Origin: Thioclava dalianensis
GTDB lineage: Bacteria > Pseudomonadota > Alphaproteobacteria > Rhodobacterales > Rhodobacteraceae
Assembly (NCBI RefSeq): GCF_000715505.1
Contig: NZ_JHEH01000006.1
Location: 1 to 64,000, forward strand
Direction: 5' to 3'
DNA length: 64,000 nucleotides
The position numbers and the translations under genes were made by a program. Below the pieces are notes generated by a model, which saw only the letters and a program-made list of their open reading frames with translations, had not been told where the DNA came from and made no database searches. Shown here piece after piece: positions 8,846 to 16,462 of the stretch; the stretch's first letter is position 1; each line of letters opens with the position of its first letter.

Positions 8846-9447
8846 AAGCCTTGACGGCCACTGATGCCGGGCTGATCGGCTGCACTCGCTGCGGGCGCGT
8901 CTGGCCGCACGCGCATGTCGAATGCGAGCGCTGCGGCGCGCGGCTGCATCGGGTCGATCGGCACGGGCTGCAGGCGGTCTGGGCGTGGTGGCTGGCGGGG
9001 CTTATCTTCTACATTCCGGCCAATGTCTTCCCGATGCTGGTCACGGATACATTCGGTAGCTTGCAGAAGAACACCATCGTGGGCGGTGCCCTGGAGTTGT
9101 GGAAACACCACAATTACGGCGTTGCGGCCATCGTTTTCGTGGCATCCATCATGATCCCGATTGGAAAATTCATCGCCGTCGCCTATTTGGCAATCATCGT
9201 AGGAAATGAGAAACGCAAGGGCGGGCATCCCCATCTTTTGCTTCTGGAGGTGGTGGAATTCATTGGGCGCTGGTCGATGATCGACGTGTTCGTCGTGGCG
9301 ATCCTCTCGGCCTTGGTTCAGCTTGGCTATGTTGCGTCCATCCATCCCGGCCCGGCTGCGGCCTCTTTCGCGCTATCGGTTGCATTCACAATGCTATCCG
9401 CCCAGAGTTTCGACCCTCGCCTGATCTGGCGTGGCACAAAAGAGTGA
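8821..9447 (+). CDS. PqiA-like membrane protein, C-terminal half
   Basis: Second PqiA-type unit, 208 residues. It again opens with a zinc ribbon (CTRC and CERC near residues 21 and 36), followed by four hydrophobic segments, including LAGLIFYIPANVFPMLV with the conserved YxPANxFP pattern of PqiA. LLEVVEFIGRWSMIDVFVVA is also a PqiA signature. The ATG at 8821 lies inside the preceding gene. The frame is open further upstream, but that part has no family similarity. Its stop is four bases before the ATG of pqiB. The two halves probably work as a pair with the MCE protein. Confidence 0.87.
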   Translation: MGRHIAEIEALTATDAGLIGCTRCGRVWPHAHVECERCGARLHRVDRHGLQAVWAWWLAGLIFYIPANVFPMLVTDTFGSLQKNTIVGGALELWKHHNYGVAAIVFVASIMIPIGKFIAVAYLAIIVGNEKRKGGHPHLLLLEVVEFIGRWSMIDVFVVAILSALVQLGYVASIHPGPAAASFALSVAFTMLSAQSFDPRLIWRGTKE

Positions 9448-9451
9448 GCAC

Positions 9452-11476
9452 ATGACCGAAACGCCCGATCCTGGCCCGGCCGAACTGAAAACCTCCGCAG
9501 CAAAGCGCCCGATCTGGTCGCGACTTTCGATCATCTGGATCGTTCCGCTGCTGGCGCTTGTCGTGACGCTTGGCGTTGCGTGGAAGTCCTTTGCCGACCG
9601 GGGCGAGCTTATCCATATCGATTTCAAGGATGCGACCGGGGTTGAGGTCGGCACGCCGCTGAAATTCCGCGATGTGCAGGTCGGCAAGGTTGAATCCGTG
9701 GGGTTCACATCGGATCTGACGCAAGTGCGCCTGGGTGTTCGGGTCGATAATGATGTCGCGCCCTATGTGGATAATGATGCGAAGTTCTGGCTCGTGCGGC
9801 CTGAAGTGTCGGCGCGCGGGATCGAGAATCTCGGGACGGTGCTGTCGGGCACCTATCTTGAGGGATTCTGGACCAACAAACCCTCCGGTGCGCGGACCCA
9901 GTTCACGGGTCTTGAACGGCCGCCGCTGTCTCCTGATCCCAGCAAGGGTACGATCATTGAGCTGCGCGCGCAGGATGCGGGCGGCATCGTCGATGGCGCG
10001 CCGATCCTCTATCACGGGATCACGGTGGGACATCTGCAAAATCTACGTCTCAATAAGGACGGATCTGGGGTGATCGTCGATGCGTTCATCGAGGCGCCGC
10101 ATAACAAGCTGCTCACGACGCAGACCCGGTTCTGGAACACCTCCGGCTTCTCGGTGAAATTCGACACGTCGGGCCTGAGCCTCGATGTGCGTTCGCTTGC
10201 GACGCTTGTGCAGGGCGGGGTGGAGTTCGACACGTTCACCAGTGGCGGCGATGTCGTGAAAAATCAGGACACGTTCCGTCTCTATGACAGTCAGGACGTG
10301 GCGAAGAACTCTGTCTTCGAGTCCGATCAGGTCGATCCGCCGCGCTATACGCTGCTGTTTGACGATCCTGTCCAAGGGCTCGAAGTGGGCTCTAAAGTGC
10401 AGGTCCGCGGTGTTGAGGCCGGCGAGGTTACGGCGCTTGCGATCAAGGTCAGCACCGATTCCACCGGGCAAAGCTATGCCCAGCAGCAGGTCACCATCGC
10501 ACTGTCGCCCGATCGGCTGGGCCTTGCGCGCGATTCCGATGAGAAGCAGACGACGCAGTTCATCGAGAGTCAGGTCGTGAACGGTCTGCGGGCGCGCATC
10601 GCCTCCGTCGGGCTTCTGGGCGGCACCAAGATCATCGAGCTGACCGATGTGCCCGATCAGCCCAACGAGAAGATGAATCTCGACGCAAAGCCCTTCCCGA
10701 CGATTCCGACGGCCCCGCCCACGGCGAACGACCTGTCGCAATCGGCCAAAGGCGTGTTCAACCGGATCGAGGGTCTGCCGATCGAGAAGCTGATGAATTC
10801 CGCGATCCGTACGCTCGACTCGATTTCGGCGGTGGCGGAGAACGAGAATACCCGCAAAGTGCCTGAAGAACTCTCGGGGCTGCTCAACCAGCTTCGCAGC
10901 TTCGCGACCGATCTCAACGACAAGGGCGCTGCCGACAAGACGGTTGCGGCGCTGGATGGCGTGACCGATGCGGCCAGCTCTGTGCTCGAAGAGATCGACG
11001 GGCTGCATGAGACCTTGGCCTCCGCCGACAAGGCCGCGCAGGCGATCGCGGATATGCCGCTTGGCGATATCGGCGATAAGATCGACACGATCCTCGCCGA
11101 TATCAACGGCTTGCTCAACAAACCCGGCACGCAGGATCTGCCGCAATCGCTCAACCAGACGCTGGAACAGACAGCGGCAATTCTTGAGCAACTGCGCAAG
11201 GCTGGGGCTGCGGATAAGCTGAACCAGACGCTGGCGGCGACGCAGGACGCGGCGGCTTCCGTTTCGAAAGCGGCGGATCGCCTGCCTGAGCTGACGCAGC
11301 GCCTCGACACGCTGGTGGCGCAGGCGCAGGGTCTGGTCTCGACCTACGGGCAGGGATCGAACTTCTCGAATGAGACGCTGACCACACTGCGCGAACTGCG
11401 CCGCTCTATCACCGATATCGGCGCCGTGGCGCGGATGATCGAACGCAACCCGCGCGCCTTTATCCTAGGCCGCTGA
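9452..11476 (+). CDS. pqiB: PqiB-type MCE domain protein (intermembrane lipid transport)
   Basis: Periplasm-spanning MCE protein thought to form a channel for lipids between inner and outer membranes. The 674-residue protein has a cytoplasmic start, one membrane helix (IWIVPLLALVVTLGVAW) and three MCE repeats, visible by their opening pattern: DATGVEVGTPLKFRDVQVGKV, then GIVDGAPILYHGITVGHL, then GLEVGSKVQVRGVEAGEV. From about residue 420 it becomes alpha-helical and coiled-coil-like, as in PqiB. A GTG at 9431 would add seven residues. I prefer the ATG at 9452, four bases after the pqiA2 stop and behind AAGAGTGAG. Confidence 0.93.
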   Translation: MTETPDPGPAELKTSAAKRPIWSRLSIIWIVPLLALVVTLGVAWKSFADRGELIHIDFKDATGVEVGTPLKFRDVQVGKVESVGFTSDLTQVRLGVRVDNDVAPYVDNDAKFWLVRPEVSARGIENLGTVLSGTYLEGFWTNKPSGARTQFTGLERPPLSPDPSKGTIIELRAQDAGGIVDGAPILYHGITVGHLQNLRLNKDGSGVIVDAFIEAPHNKLLTTQTRFWNTSGFSVKFDTSGLSLDVRSLATLVQGGVEFDTFTSGGDVVKNQDTFRLYDSQDVAKNSVFESDQVDPPRYTLLFDDPVQGLEVGSKVQVRGVEAGEVTALAIKVSTDSTGQSYAQQQVTIALSPDRLGLARDSDEKQTTQFIESQVVNGLRARIASVGLLGGTKIIELTDVPDQPNEKMNLDAKPFPTIPTAPPTANDLSQSAKGVFNRIEGLPIEKLMNSAIRTLDSISAVAENENTRKVPEELSGLLNQLRSFATDLNDKGAADKTVAALDGVTDAASSVLEEIDGLHETLASADKAAQAIADMPLGDIGDKIDTILADINGLLNKPGTQDLPQSLNQTLEQTAAILEQLRKAGAADKLNQTLAATQDAAASVSKAADRLPELTQRLDTLVAQAQGLVSTYGQGSNFSNETLTTLRELRRSITDIGAVARMIERNPRAFILGR

Positions 11477-11488
11477 CCGGAGATGCCG

Positions 11489-12076
11489 ATGACCTTGCTG
11501 CGACTGATCCCGTTTCCGCTGTGCCTTTTGGCCCTTGCGGCCTGCTCCGATCCCGAGAAGATCGCGCGCTATCCGATCACGCCGCCTGCGGTGAGCAAGG
11601 ATATGGCGAACCGTCTTGGCACCGCCGAGCTGCGCCAGATCTCCTTGCCCGATTATGCCTCGTCGCAGGAGATCTCGTTTCAGACCCCGGATGGTGCGCT
11701 GCGCTCCAATCCGAACAACCTGTGGGCCGATGATCCCGCGCGGTCGATGACGCTGGCGCTGGCGCGGCAGATTTCCGAGATGTCGGGCGCGACCGTACTC
11801 TCGGATCCTTGGCCGCTGAGCGACCCGCCGCGGCGCCGGATTGACGTGCGCGTGGAGCAGCTATTGCCGGGCGCGGATCAGATGCTGCATGTGTCAGGGC
11901 TTTACGTGGTCTCGCCGACCGGCTTTGATGCGGGCGGCGACACGGTGCGGCGGTTCAACTTCACCGTGCCCATCGCGGGCGCCGAGGCAGATGGGGGCGC
12001 TCAGCCCGCCGCGATCGTGGCGGCCCAAGGGAAAGCGGTCACCGAATTGGCCCGGCGCATCGCGGGTCTGAGATAG
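11489..12076 (+). CDS. pqiC: PqiC-like outer-membrane lipoprotein
   Basis: ABC-type transport auxiliary lipoprotein of the PqiC/YmbA family (DUF330), expected to hold the PqiB tube at the outer membrane. The 195 residues begin with a lipoprotein signal ending LLALAACSD, where the cysteine is the lipidation site. A conserved central part follows, with RRIDVRVEQLLPGADQMLHVSGLYVV. An ATG at 11483 is also possible; GGAG at 11479-11482 is best spaced from the ATG at 11489. It is the last gene of the pqi operon and meets the flavin reductase gene tail to tail with three bases between. Confidence 0.87.
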   Translation: MTLLRLIPFPLCLLALAACSDPEKIARYPITPPAVSKDMANRLGTAELRQISLPDYASSQEISFQTPDGALRSNPNNLWADDPARSMTLALARQISEMSGATVLSDPWPLSDPPRRRIDVRVEQLLPGADQMLHVSGLYVVSPTGFDAGGDTVRRFNFTVPIAGAEADGGAQPAAIVAAQGKAVTELARRIAGLR

Positions 12077-12079
12077 GCA

Positions 12080-12637
12080 CTAGCTATTGGGCAGGAACCG
12101 CCCGAACTGCCCATGCGCGAAAACGAGCGGTTCGCCCGCCTGTGCGGTGCTGAACCGCTCGACCCGACCGATGATGATCGTGTGATCTCCCCCATCGTGC
12201 CGGGCCTCGCGCAGGCATTCGAAACGCGCCAGCGTATCGTCGAACACCGGCACGCCCTGCGCATTGATGCGATAGTCCAGCCCCGAGAAACCGTCGCCAT
12301 TGCGCGTGAAGCGCCGGGCGAGGGCCTCTTGATCGTGGCGAAGGACATGCACGGCAAAGGCGGGCGCTTGCGTGAAATGGGCGTGGCGCAGAGAGCTGCG
12401 TGCCGCCGACCACAGGATCAGCGCGGGCGATAGCGACACCGAGGCAAAGCTGTTCACCGTGATGCCAACCGGCCTGTCCGCGTCGCTGTGCTCATAGGCC
12501 GTGATCACGGCGACGCCTGTGGCAAAGCGGCCCAATGCATCGCGCATCGCGCGGGTATCGGCCTCATCCGGTGCCTGTGTCGTCAGATTTGCCTCTGCAC
12601 GACGCATGGCGGCATCGATCTCGTCACTTTCGCTCAT
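12080..12637 (-). CDS. flavin reductase family protein (FMN-binding split barrel)
   Basis: Member of the flavin reductase-like domain family, which reduces FMN or FAD with NAD(P)H and often supplies partner monooxygenases. The 185 residues contain the family pattern FATGVAVITAY, GITVNSFASVSLSPALILW, and near the end GGDHTIIIGRVERF. The start at 12637 is set by a strong AGGAGGG six bases upstream. The longer frame to 12763 has no such support. It lies 53 bases downstream of the DoxX gene on the same strand, so it may be read as the last gene of the bufferin operon. The partner enzyme cannot be read from sequence. Confidence 0.85.
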   Translation of the reverse strand: MSESDEIDAAMRRAEANLTTQAPDEADTRAMRDALGRFATGVAVITAYEHSDADRPVGITVNSFASVSLSPALILWSAARSSLRHAHFTQAPAFAVHVLRHDQEALARRFTRNGDGFSGLDYRINAQGVPVFDDTLARFECLREARHDGGDHTIIIGRVERFSTAQAGEPLVFAHGQFGRFLPNS

Positions 12638-12690
12638 CAGCCCTCCTGTCTGTGAGCAACAGATAGGCAACTCACAGGCAAGAGCAAGGC

Positions 12691-13158
12691 TTAGCGGTCC
12701 AGTCGGATCAAGCGATCCAACGAGATCGCCCCGGGGCCTTTTGCGATCACGATCAGAAAGCAACTGGCCCAGAGCCCATGTGTGACCCAGGCTTCGGGGA
12801 AGACGAAGGTCTGAATGACCAGCGTCATGATCAGCAGCGCCAATGCGGAAAGCCGCGTGAACAGACCCAAAACCAGCAGGATTGGCATCAGATGTTCGGC
12901 GAAGGTTGCAGCGACTGCCGCGATATGGGGCGGCACCAAGGGCAGAGCGTAGATCTGCTCGAACAGCGTGAAGGTCGAGTCCTTGATGGACAACCCTTCG
13001 ACTTTCGTGCGCCCCGATTGCCAGAAGACAACTGCGGGAAAAATGCGCGCCGCGAGCAAGATCACGCTGTCGGGGATATGCCCCGTGAGCTCAGAAATGC
13101 CTGAATAGAGGCGATATAGTCTCGGTTGAAGCGGTGCTTCGAGGTTTTGCTGGGTCAT
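12691..13158 (-). CDS. bufD: DoxX family membrane protein of the bufferin cluster
   Basis: Integral membrane protein of the DoxX family, 155 residues with four hydrophobic segments (SVILLAARIFPAVVFW, AAVAATFAEHLMPILLVLGL, ALALLIMTLVIQTFVF, THGLWASCFLIVIA). The pattern FxxGRTK and a membrane-embedded glutamate-histidine pair (AEHLMP) are visible. DoxX genes commonly close MNIO-type RiPP operons, where their biochemical role is not settled. The ATG at 13158 overlaps the bufC stop as ATGA. The open frame continues upstream to 13716 only as an antisense-like artefact over bufC. The symbol follows bufferin operon usage and is inferred from context. Confidence 0.85.
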   Translation of the reverse strand: MTQQNLEAPLQPRLYRLYSGISELTGHIPDSVILLAARIFPAVVFWQSGRTKVEGLSIKDSTFTLFEQIYALPLVPPHIAAVAATFAEHLMPILLVLGLFTRLSALALLIMTLVIQTFVFPEAWVTHGLWASCFLIVIAKGPGAISLDRLIRLDR

Positions 13159-13910
13159 TCCGGTCTCCCTTGCGAAATGGCTGTGATGAGGTCGTAACGG
13201 ATCAACAAGGTTAGCGCCTGTGTGAGATCGAGATCGCTCCCGGCAGCCGCGCAGGCCGCGCCAAGGGGGGTATCGGATAGAAGCGCTTCGATCAGGCGGG
13301 CGGTGGCAGGCGGAATCACAGTTGTGATCACATCGAACAGACCCTGCCGTGCGACCAACACCACCTCGGAAGTCCAGTCTTCCGCAGCGGGCGGCGCGGC
13401 CGCGCCGGGCTGTTGCGAGATCCAAAGGCTGCCCGCTGGCGTCGCGGCCCAAAGGGTCTGCACCGAGGGATGCAGTCTCAGGTAAGAGGTTTCGGCGATT
13501 TGGGTCAGCTGTGAGCTCTCCACGGGGACGAGATCTGCGGCATGATAGGCCCGGCTGCGCGCCCATTCGATCCGCGCCACGTCGGGCAGGTAGCTCAGAT
13601 GCGAAAACGTCTCTATTCCGCCTAAAAAATTGGGAAACTCTACACCCCATTCTGTCAGGATCGGAGTCCGAGGAGGGTGGCGCTCGATATAAAGATGCGC
13701 CACGCCTGAAAAACACTCCTCGCCCAGCAGCCGCGTCACCGCCGGGTAGTGACGCTGCAACGCTTGCGCCAGACCATGGGCCACGTTGTTGCGATAGACG
13801 TTGAACCGTCGCGTCAGTTCTTCGGGCGCTTGGGTGTGCGCACCGGGGGGCAGCGCGGTGTCGCGCAGCGCCGATTGAAATGCTTGGGCAAACTCACGAT
13901 GCGAGGGCAT
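13155..13910 (-). CDS. bufC: BufC/HvfC-like protein (DUF2063), partner of the MNIO enzyme
   Basis: DUF2063 protein (annotated elsewhere as putative DNA-binding domain). In bufferin and HvfABC systems it works as the partner that lets the MNIO enzyme act on its precursor peptide. The 251 residues start with [12 protein letters not shown] and the family signature [33 protein letters not shown] split over residues 36-68, then [12 protein letters not shown] and [17 protein letters not shown]. The C-terminal half is the variable domain. Start and end overlap neighbours: its ATG lies 17 bases inside bufB, and its TGA overlaps bufD. Confidence 0.92.
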   Translation of the reverse strand: MPSHREFAQAFQSALRDTALPPGAHTQAPEELTRRFNVYRNNVAHGLAQALQRHYPAVTRLLGEECFSGVAHLYIERHPPRTPILTEWGVEFPNFLGGIETFSHLSYLPDVARIEWARSRAYHAADLVPVESSQLTQIAETSYLRLHPSVQTLWAATPAGSLWISQQPGAAAPPAAEDWTSEVVLVARQGLFDVITTVIPPATARLIEALLSDTPLGAACAAAGSDLDLTQALTLLIRYDLITAISQGRPE

Positions 13911-14733
13911 GGCGTGCGTCCTCCAGGATAGCCTCGGCGCGAGACGCCTCGGTCATGAGCGTCGCGAAGTCGGGCACATCATTGTCCCATTCCACAAGGC
14001 TGGGGCGCGGGCCGTATTCTGTGACTGTTTCGGCGAAAAGACCCCAAACAGGCTCGCTGACCTCGCGGCCATGGGAATCAATCAAGAGCGGTCCAGAGGG
14101 CAGCTCTTCGGTCTCGTGACCGGCCAGATGGATCTCTCCTACCGCTTCGATCGGGAAGGCGCGCAGGTAGGCGCGCGGATCCGTGCGATGGTTCACGCAG
14201 GAGACGAAGACATTGTTCACGTCGAGCAGCAAACCACAGCCGGTCCGCCTTGCGATCTGGGCGAGGAAATCGGTCTCGGGAATGTCGGATTGCACGAAGG
14301 TGAGGTAGGTCGCCGGGTTTTCAAGCAGCATCTTGCGTCCAAGAGCCTCCTGCAACTGATCGATGTGATCACAAACGATATCGAGTGTCTCATCCGTATA
14401 GGGCAGGGGCAGAAGATCGTGCATCCATTCGCCGCCATGGCTGGCCCAAGCCAGATGCTCGGAGAAACTTTCGGGCTGATAGCGGTCGCATAGGCTGCGC
14501 AGCCGCGCCAAATGCGTCTTGTCCAGCGGATCGGCGCCCCCGATTGACAGGCCGACGCCATGGATCGACAGGGCATAATCGGCGCGCAGACGCTCGAGCA
14601 TCGCATGGGGCATCCCACCCGCACCCATGTAGTTCTCCGCATGCACTTCGAAGAAGCCAAGCGGCGGTTTCGTTTCTATTACGGCGGGAAAGTGCTCGGG
14701 CTTGAACCCGAGGCCAGCATTCGTCGGTAACAT
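13894..14733 (-). CDS. bufB: MNIO (DUF692) multinuclear iron oxidase, bufferin maturation
   Basis: DUF692 TIM-barrel enzyme of the multinuclear non-heme iron oxidative family, which modifies cysteines of RiPP precursors. The 279 residues carry the expected metal-ligand segments: [53 protein letters not shown] and LLIDSHG, ending with PSLVEWDND. The start is behind GGGAGGCGCAG. By analogy with characterised bufferin systems it converts cysteines of the upstream peptide to thiooxazole-type groups that bind copper; this activity is inferred, not read. The 54-base gap to bufA holds a strong hairpin. Confidence 0.94.
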   Translation of the reverse strand: MLPTNAGLGFKPEHFPAVIETKPPLGFFEVHAENYMGAGGMPHAMLERLRADYALSIHGVGLSIGGADPLDKTHLARLRSLCDRYQPESFSEHLAWASHGGEWMHDLLPLPYTDETLDIVCDHIDQLQEALGRKMLLENPATYLTFVQSDIPETDFLAQIARRTGCGLLLDVNNVFVSCVNHRTDPRAYLRAFPIEAVGEIHLAGHETEELPSGPLLIDSHGREVSEPVWGLFAETVTEYGPRPSLVEWDNDVPDFATLMTEASRAEAILEDARHALAS

Positions 14734-14756
14734 CTGCGCCTCCCAGAGCTGAATTT

Positions 14757-14780
14757 CGGGGCGGACATAGGCCCGCCCCG
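14757..14780 (-). promoter_or_regulatory. intergenic hairpin between bufA and bufB
   Basis: Perfect 8-bp GC-rich inverted repeat, CGGGGCGG / CCGCCCCG, with an 8-base loop, between the precursor gene and the enzyme genes. No U-run follows, so it is not a classic terminator. Such hairpins often protect the upstream message or thin out downstream transcription, giving more peptide than enzyme. Confidence 0.55.
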
Positions 14781-14787
14781 AGAGCGA

Positions 14788-15069
14788 TCACATTTTGATC
14801 GGCTCGAGCGAGCCCATGCCTTTGGGCGTCTTGATCTCCTCGCAGGTGCCGGCAGGAACGAGTTTCCACGCATTGCCCTGATAGTCGCTGGTCGAGGTGC
14901 CCGCGCAGGTCGTGCCGGGGCCGGCCGCGCAGTCGTTCTGACCTGCCATCGAGACGCCGTAGCACTTCTCCATCGCCTTCGACATGTCGTCGGCTTTTGC
15001 GGCGGTTGCGACACCCAGTGCACAGGTGAGTGCTGCGGCGATACCCAGAGTGGTTTCGGTCTTACTCAT
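14788..15069 (-). CDS. bufA: bufferin precursor peptide (DUF2282)
   Basis: DUF2282 precursor, 93 residues. A Sec signal peptide (residues 1-26, ending ATAAKA) precedes a core with four cysteines: C36 in EKCYGVS, C47 in NDCAAG, C55 in TTCAG and C76 in GTCEEI. This spacing with [11 protein letters not shown] is the family hallmark. Bufferins keep a cleavable signal peptide, are modified by the MNIO enzyme and are exported to the periplasm, where they bind copper. The start at 15069 follows GGGAGTTTGAT; the longer frame to 15333 runs into the divergent promoter region. First gene of bufA-bufB-bufC-bufD. Confidence 0.94.
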   Translation of the reverse strand: MSKTETTLGIAAALTCALGVATAAKADDMSKAMEKCYGVSMAGQNDCAAGPGTTCAGTSTSDYQGNAWKLVPAGTCEEIKTPKGMGSLEPIKM

Positions 15070-15116
15070 ATCAAACTCCCAAATTGGTTGCGGACCATTG
15101 TCGGCCCTATGAACCC

Positions 15117-15143
15117 ATTCGCAGCCGCTCACCGATGCGTTAC
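15117..15143 (-). promoter_or_regulatory. ECF-type promoter of the bufferin operon
   Basis: GTAACG (15143-15138 on the minus strand), 15 bases, GCGAAT (15122-15117), 48 bases upstream of the bufA ATG. The same two elements with the same spacing occur before the divergent sigma gene, which makes a shared ECF sigma factor likely. Confidence 0.7.
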
Positions 15144-15249
15144 GAAACGTGTCAAAAAAATTTTGATCTGTTCGAAAAAGGCGTTCCCCGGTTAGAACGT
15201 CGCACGGGAAGGTTTTCGGACAGTGCAAAGATTTTTTGCTAGTTTGGCT

Positions 15250-15276
15250 GTAACGAAGCGCGCCTCGCACGCGAAG
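15250..15276 (+). promoter_or_regulatory. ECF-type promoter of the sigma / anti-sigma operon
   Basis: GTAACG (15250-15255), 15 bases, GCGAAG (15271-15276), ending ten bases before the sigma factor ATG. It matches the bufA promoter in both elements and spacing. Transcription would start close to the ATG, leaving a very short leader, so the exact start needs mapping. Confidence 0.62.
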
Positions 15277-15286
15277 GGACGGTAAG

Positions 15287-15836
15287 ATGCACGATCGGCA
15301 AGCAGACTGGAGCGCGTTGCTGCGCGCCGCCAATGGCGGAGATACGCGCGCATATAGGGCGTTCCTATCTGCCGTGACTCCGGTTTTGCGTGGTGTTGTG
15401 CGGGCGCGTGGTGCGGGTCTGCCGGAAGATGAATGCGAAGATGTCGTGCAAGAGGTTCTGTTGGCGATCCATCTGAAACGTCATACGTGGCGCGAGGATG
15501 AGCCCGCCGCGCCGTGGTGCTACGCCATTGCACGCTACAAGACGGTGGATGCGTTTCGAAAGCGTGGTCGCCGGGTGCATGTGCCGATTGAAGATTTCGC
15601 GGAGGTTCTGCCTGCGGCCCCCCGAGGCCGACCCGACAGAGCGCCGCGATATCGAGCGTGTGATCGAGCACCTTGACCCACGGGCGGCGCAAGTGGTGCG
15701 TGCGATCGGGCTGGAGGGCCAGTCGATTGCCGAAACCGGCGCGCGGATGGAAATGACCGAAGGCGCGGTGCGGGTGATGCTGCATCGCAGTCTCAAGAAA
15801 CTGGCCGAGCTGAGAGAAAGGCTGATCGAGATATGA
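15287..15836 (+). pseudogene. ECF sigma factor (SigF-like), frame broken by one base in a C6 run
   Basis: ECF sigma factor expected to drive the bufferin operon and itself. Region 2 is read from 15287 ([54 protein letters not shown]). Region 4 continues in the next frame to 15836 (TERRDIERVIEHLDPRAAQVV, GQSIAETGARMEMTEGAVRV). The frames join at six C at 15618-15623: with five C the reading is PAAPEADPTERRD and the protein would be 182 residues, the normal length. As given, the first frame ends at 15676 after 129 residues without region 4. The change may be a sequencing error, a real mutation, phase variation or programmed +1 slippage. The end overlaps nrsF as ATGA, which fits an intact gene. 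Confidence 0.82.
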
Positions 15837-16462
15837 AGACGGAAGATCTGCTGGATATGCTGGGCGAGGATCCCCTTGTCGAACCGCGCAGCGAAGCGGT
15901 GCTTTGGCGTTGGCTGATCCCGGCGGTGTGTTTCTCCGGGGCGGTCATGATGTTTGTCCTTGGCGTTCGATTTCCGCTGTCGCAGACCCTTATGGATCCT
16001 GAAGTGGTGCCCAAGGTCTTGCTGCCGCTCGCGCTCGGTCTGATCGCGGCGGTGCTGGCGCTGCGGATGGCGCGTCCGCTTGCGCGGCGCCCGCTTGGAT
16101 GGTTGTGTGTGGCGCCGGTGCTTGCGCTGGCTCTGTTGCTTTACGCCTATGTCAGCACGCCCGAGCAGTCCCGGATGATGGCGTTCACCGGCAAGACGAT
16201 TTTCCCGTGCCTAATCTCTATTCCGTCGCTGTCGGCCCCGCTTCTTGCGGCCTTCCTGACGACGCTGCGGCGTGGCGCGGTGATGCGGCCCATGCGCGCC
16301 GGTCTGATCGCGGGTCTGGCCGCCGGGGGGCTCGGGACGACGATCTACGCGCTTCACTGCACCGAGGACAGCCCGCTCTTCTACGTCACGTGGTACGGGG
16401 CTGGGATTGCCATCACGGCGCTGGCCGGGGCGTTGATCGGCTCGAAACTTCTGCGTTGGTGA
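15833..16462 (+). CDS. nrsF: NrsF-type anti-sigma factor (DUF1109), six membrane spans
   Basis: Membrane anti-sigma factor that holds its ECF sigma factor until metal stress releases it. The 209 residues start with a short cytoplasmic segment (MKTEDLLDMLGEDPLVEP), the expected sigma-binding part, followed by six hydrophobic segments. The C-terminal half carries the family signature IYALHCTEDSPLFYVTWYG. Cysteines C126 (FPCLISIPSLSAP) and C176 (LHCTEDS) are 50 residues apart, the same distance as the two metal-sensing cysteines known in Caulobacter NrsF. Its ATG overlaps the sigma gene stop. It abuts the convergent cysQ-like gene with no gap. Confidence 0.9.
   Translation: MKTEDLLDMLGEDPLVEPRSEAVLWRWLIPAVCFSGAVMMFVLGVRFPLSQTLMDPEVVPKVLLPLALGLIAAVLALRMARPLARRPLGWLCVAPVLALALLLYAYVSTPEQSRMMAFTGKTIFPCLISIPSLSAPLLAAFLTTLRRGAVMRPMRAGLIAGLAAGGLGTTIYALHCTEDSPLFYVTWYGAGIAITALAGALIGSKLLRW

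Noticed and set aside
15183-15187. GTTCC upstream of bufA as an EcfG -35
   Set aside because: No CGTT lies 16 or 17 bases downstream on the minus strand.
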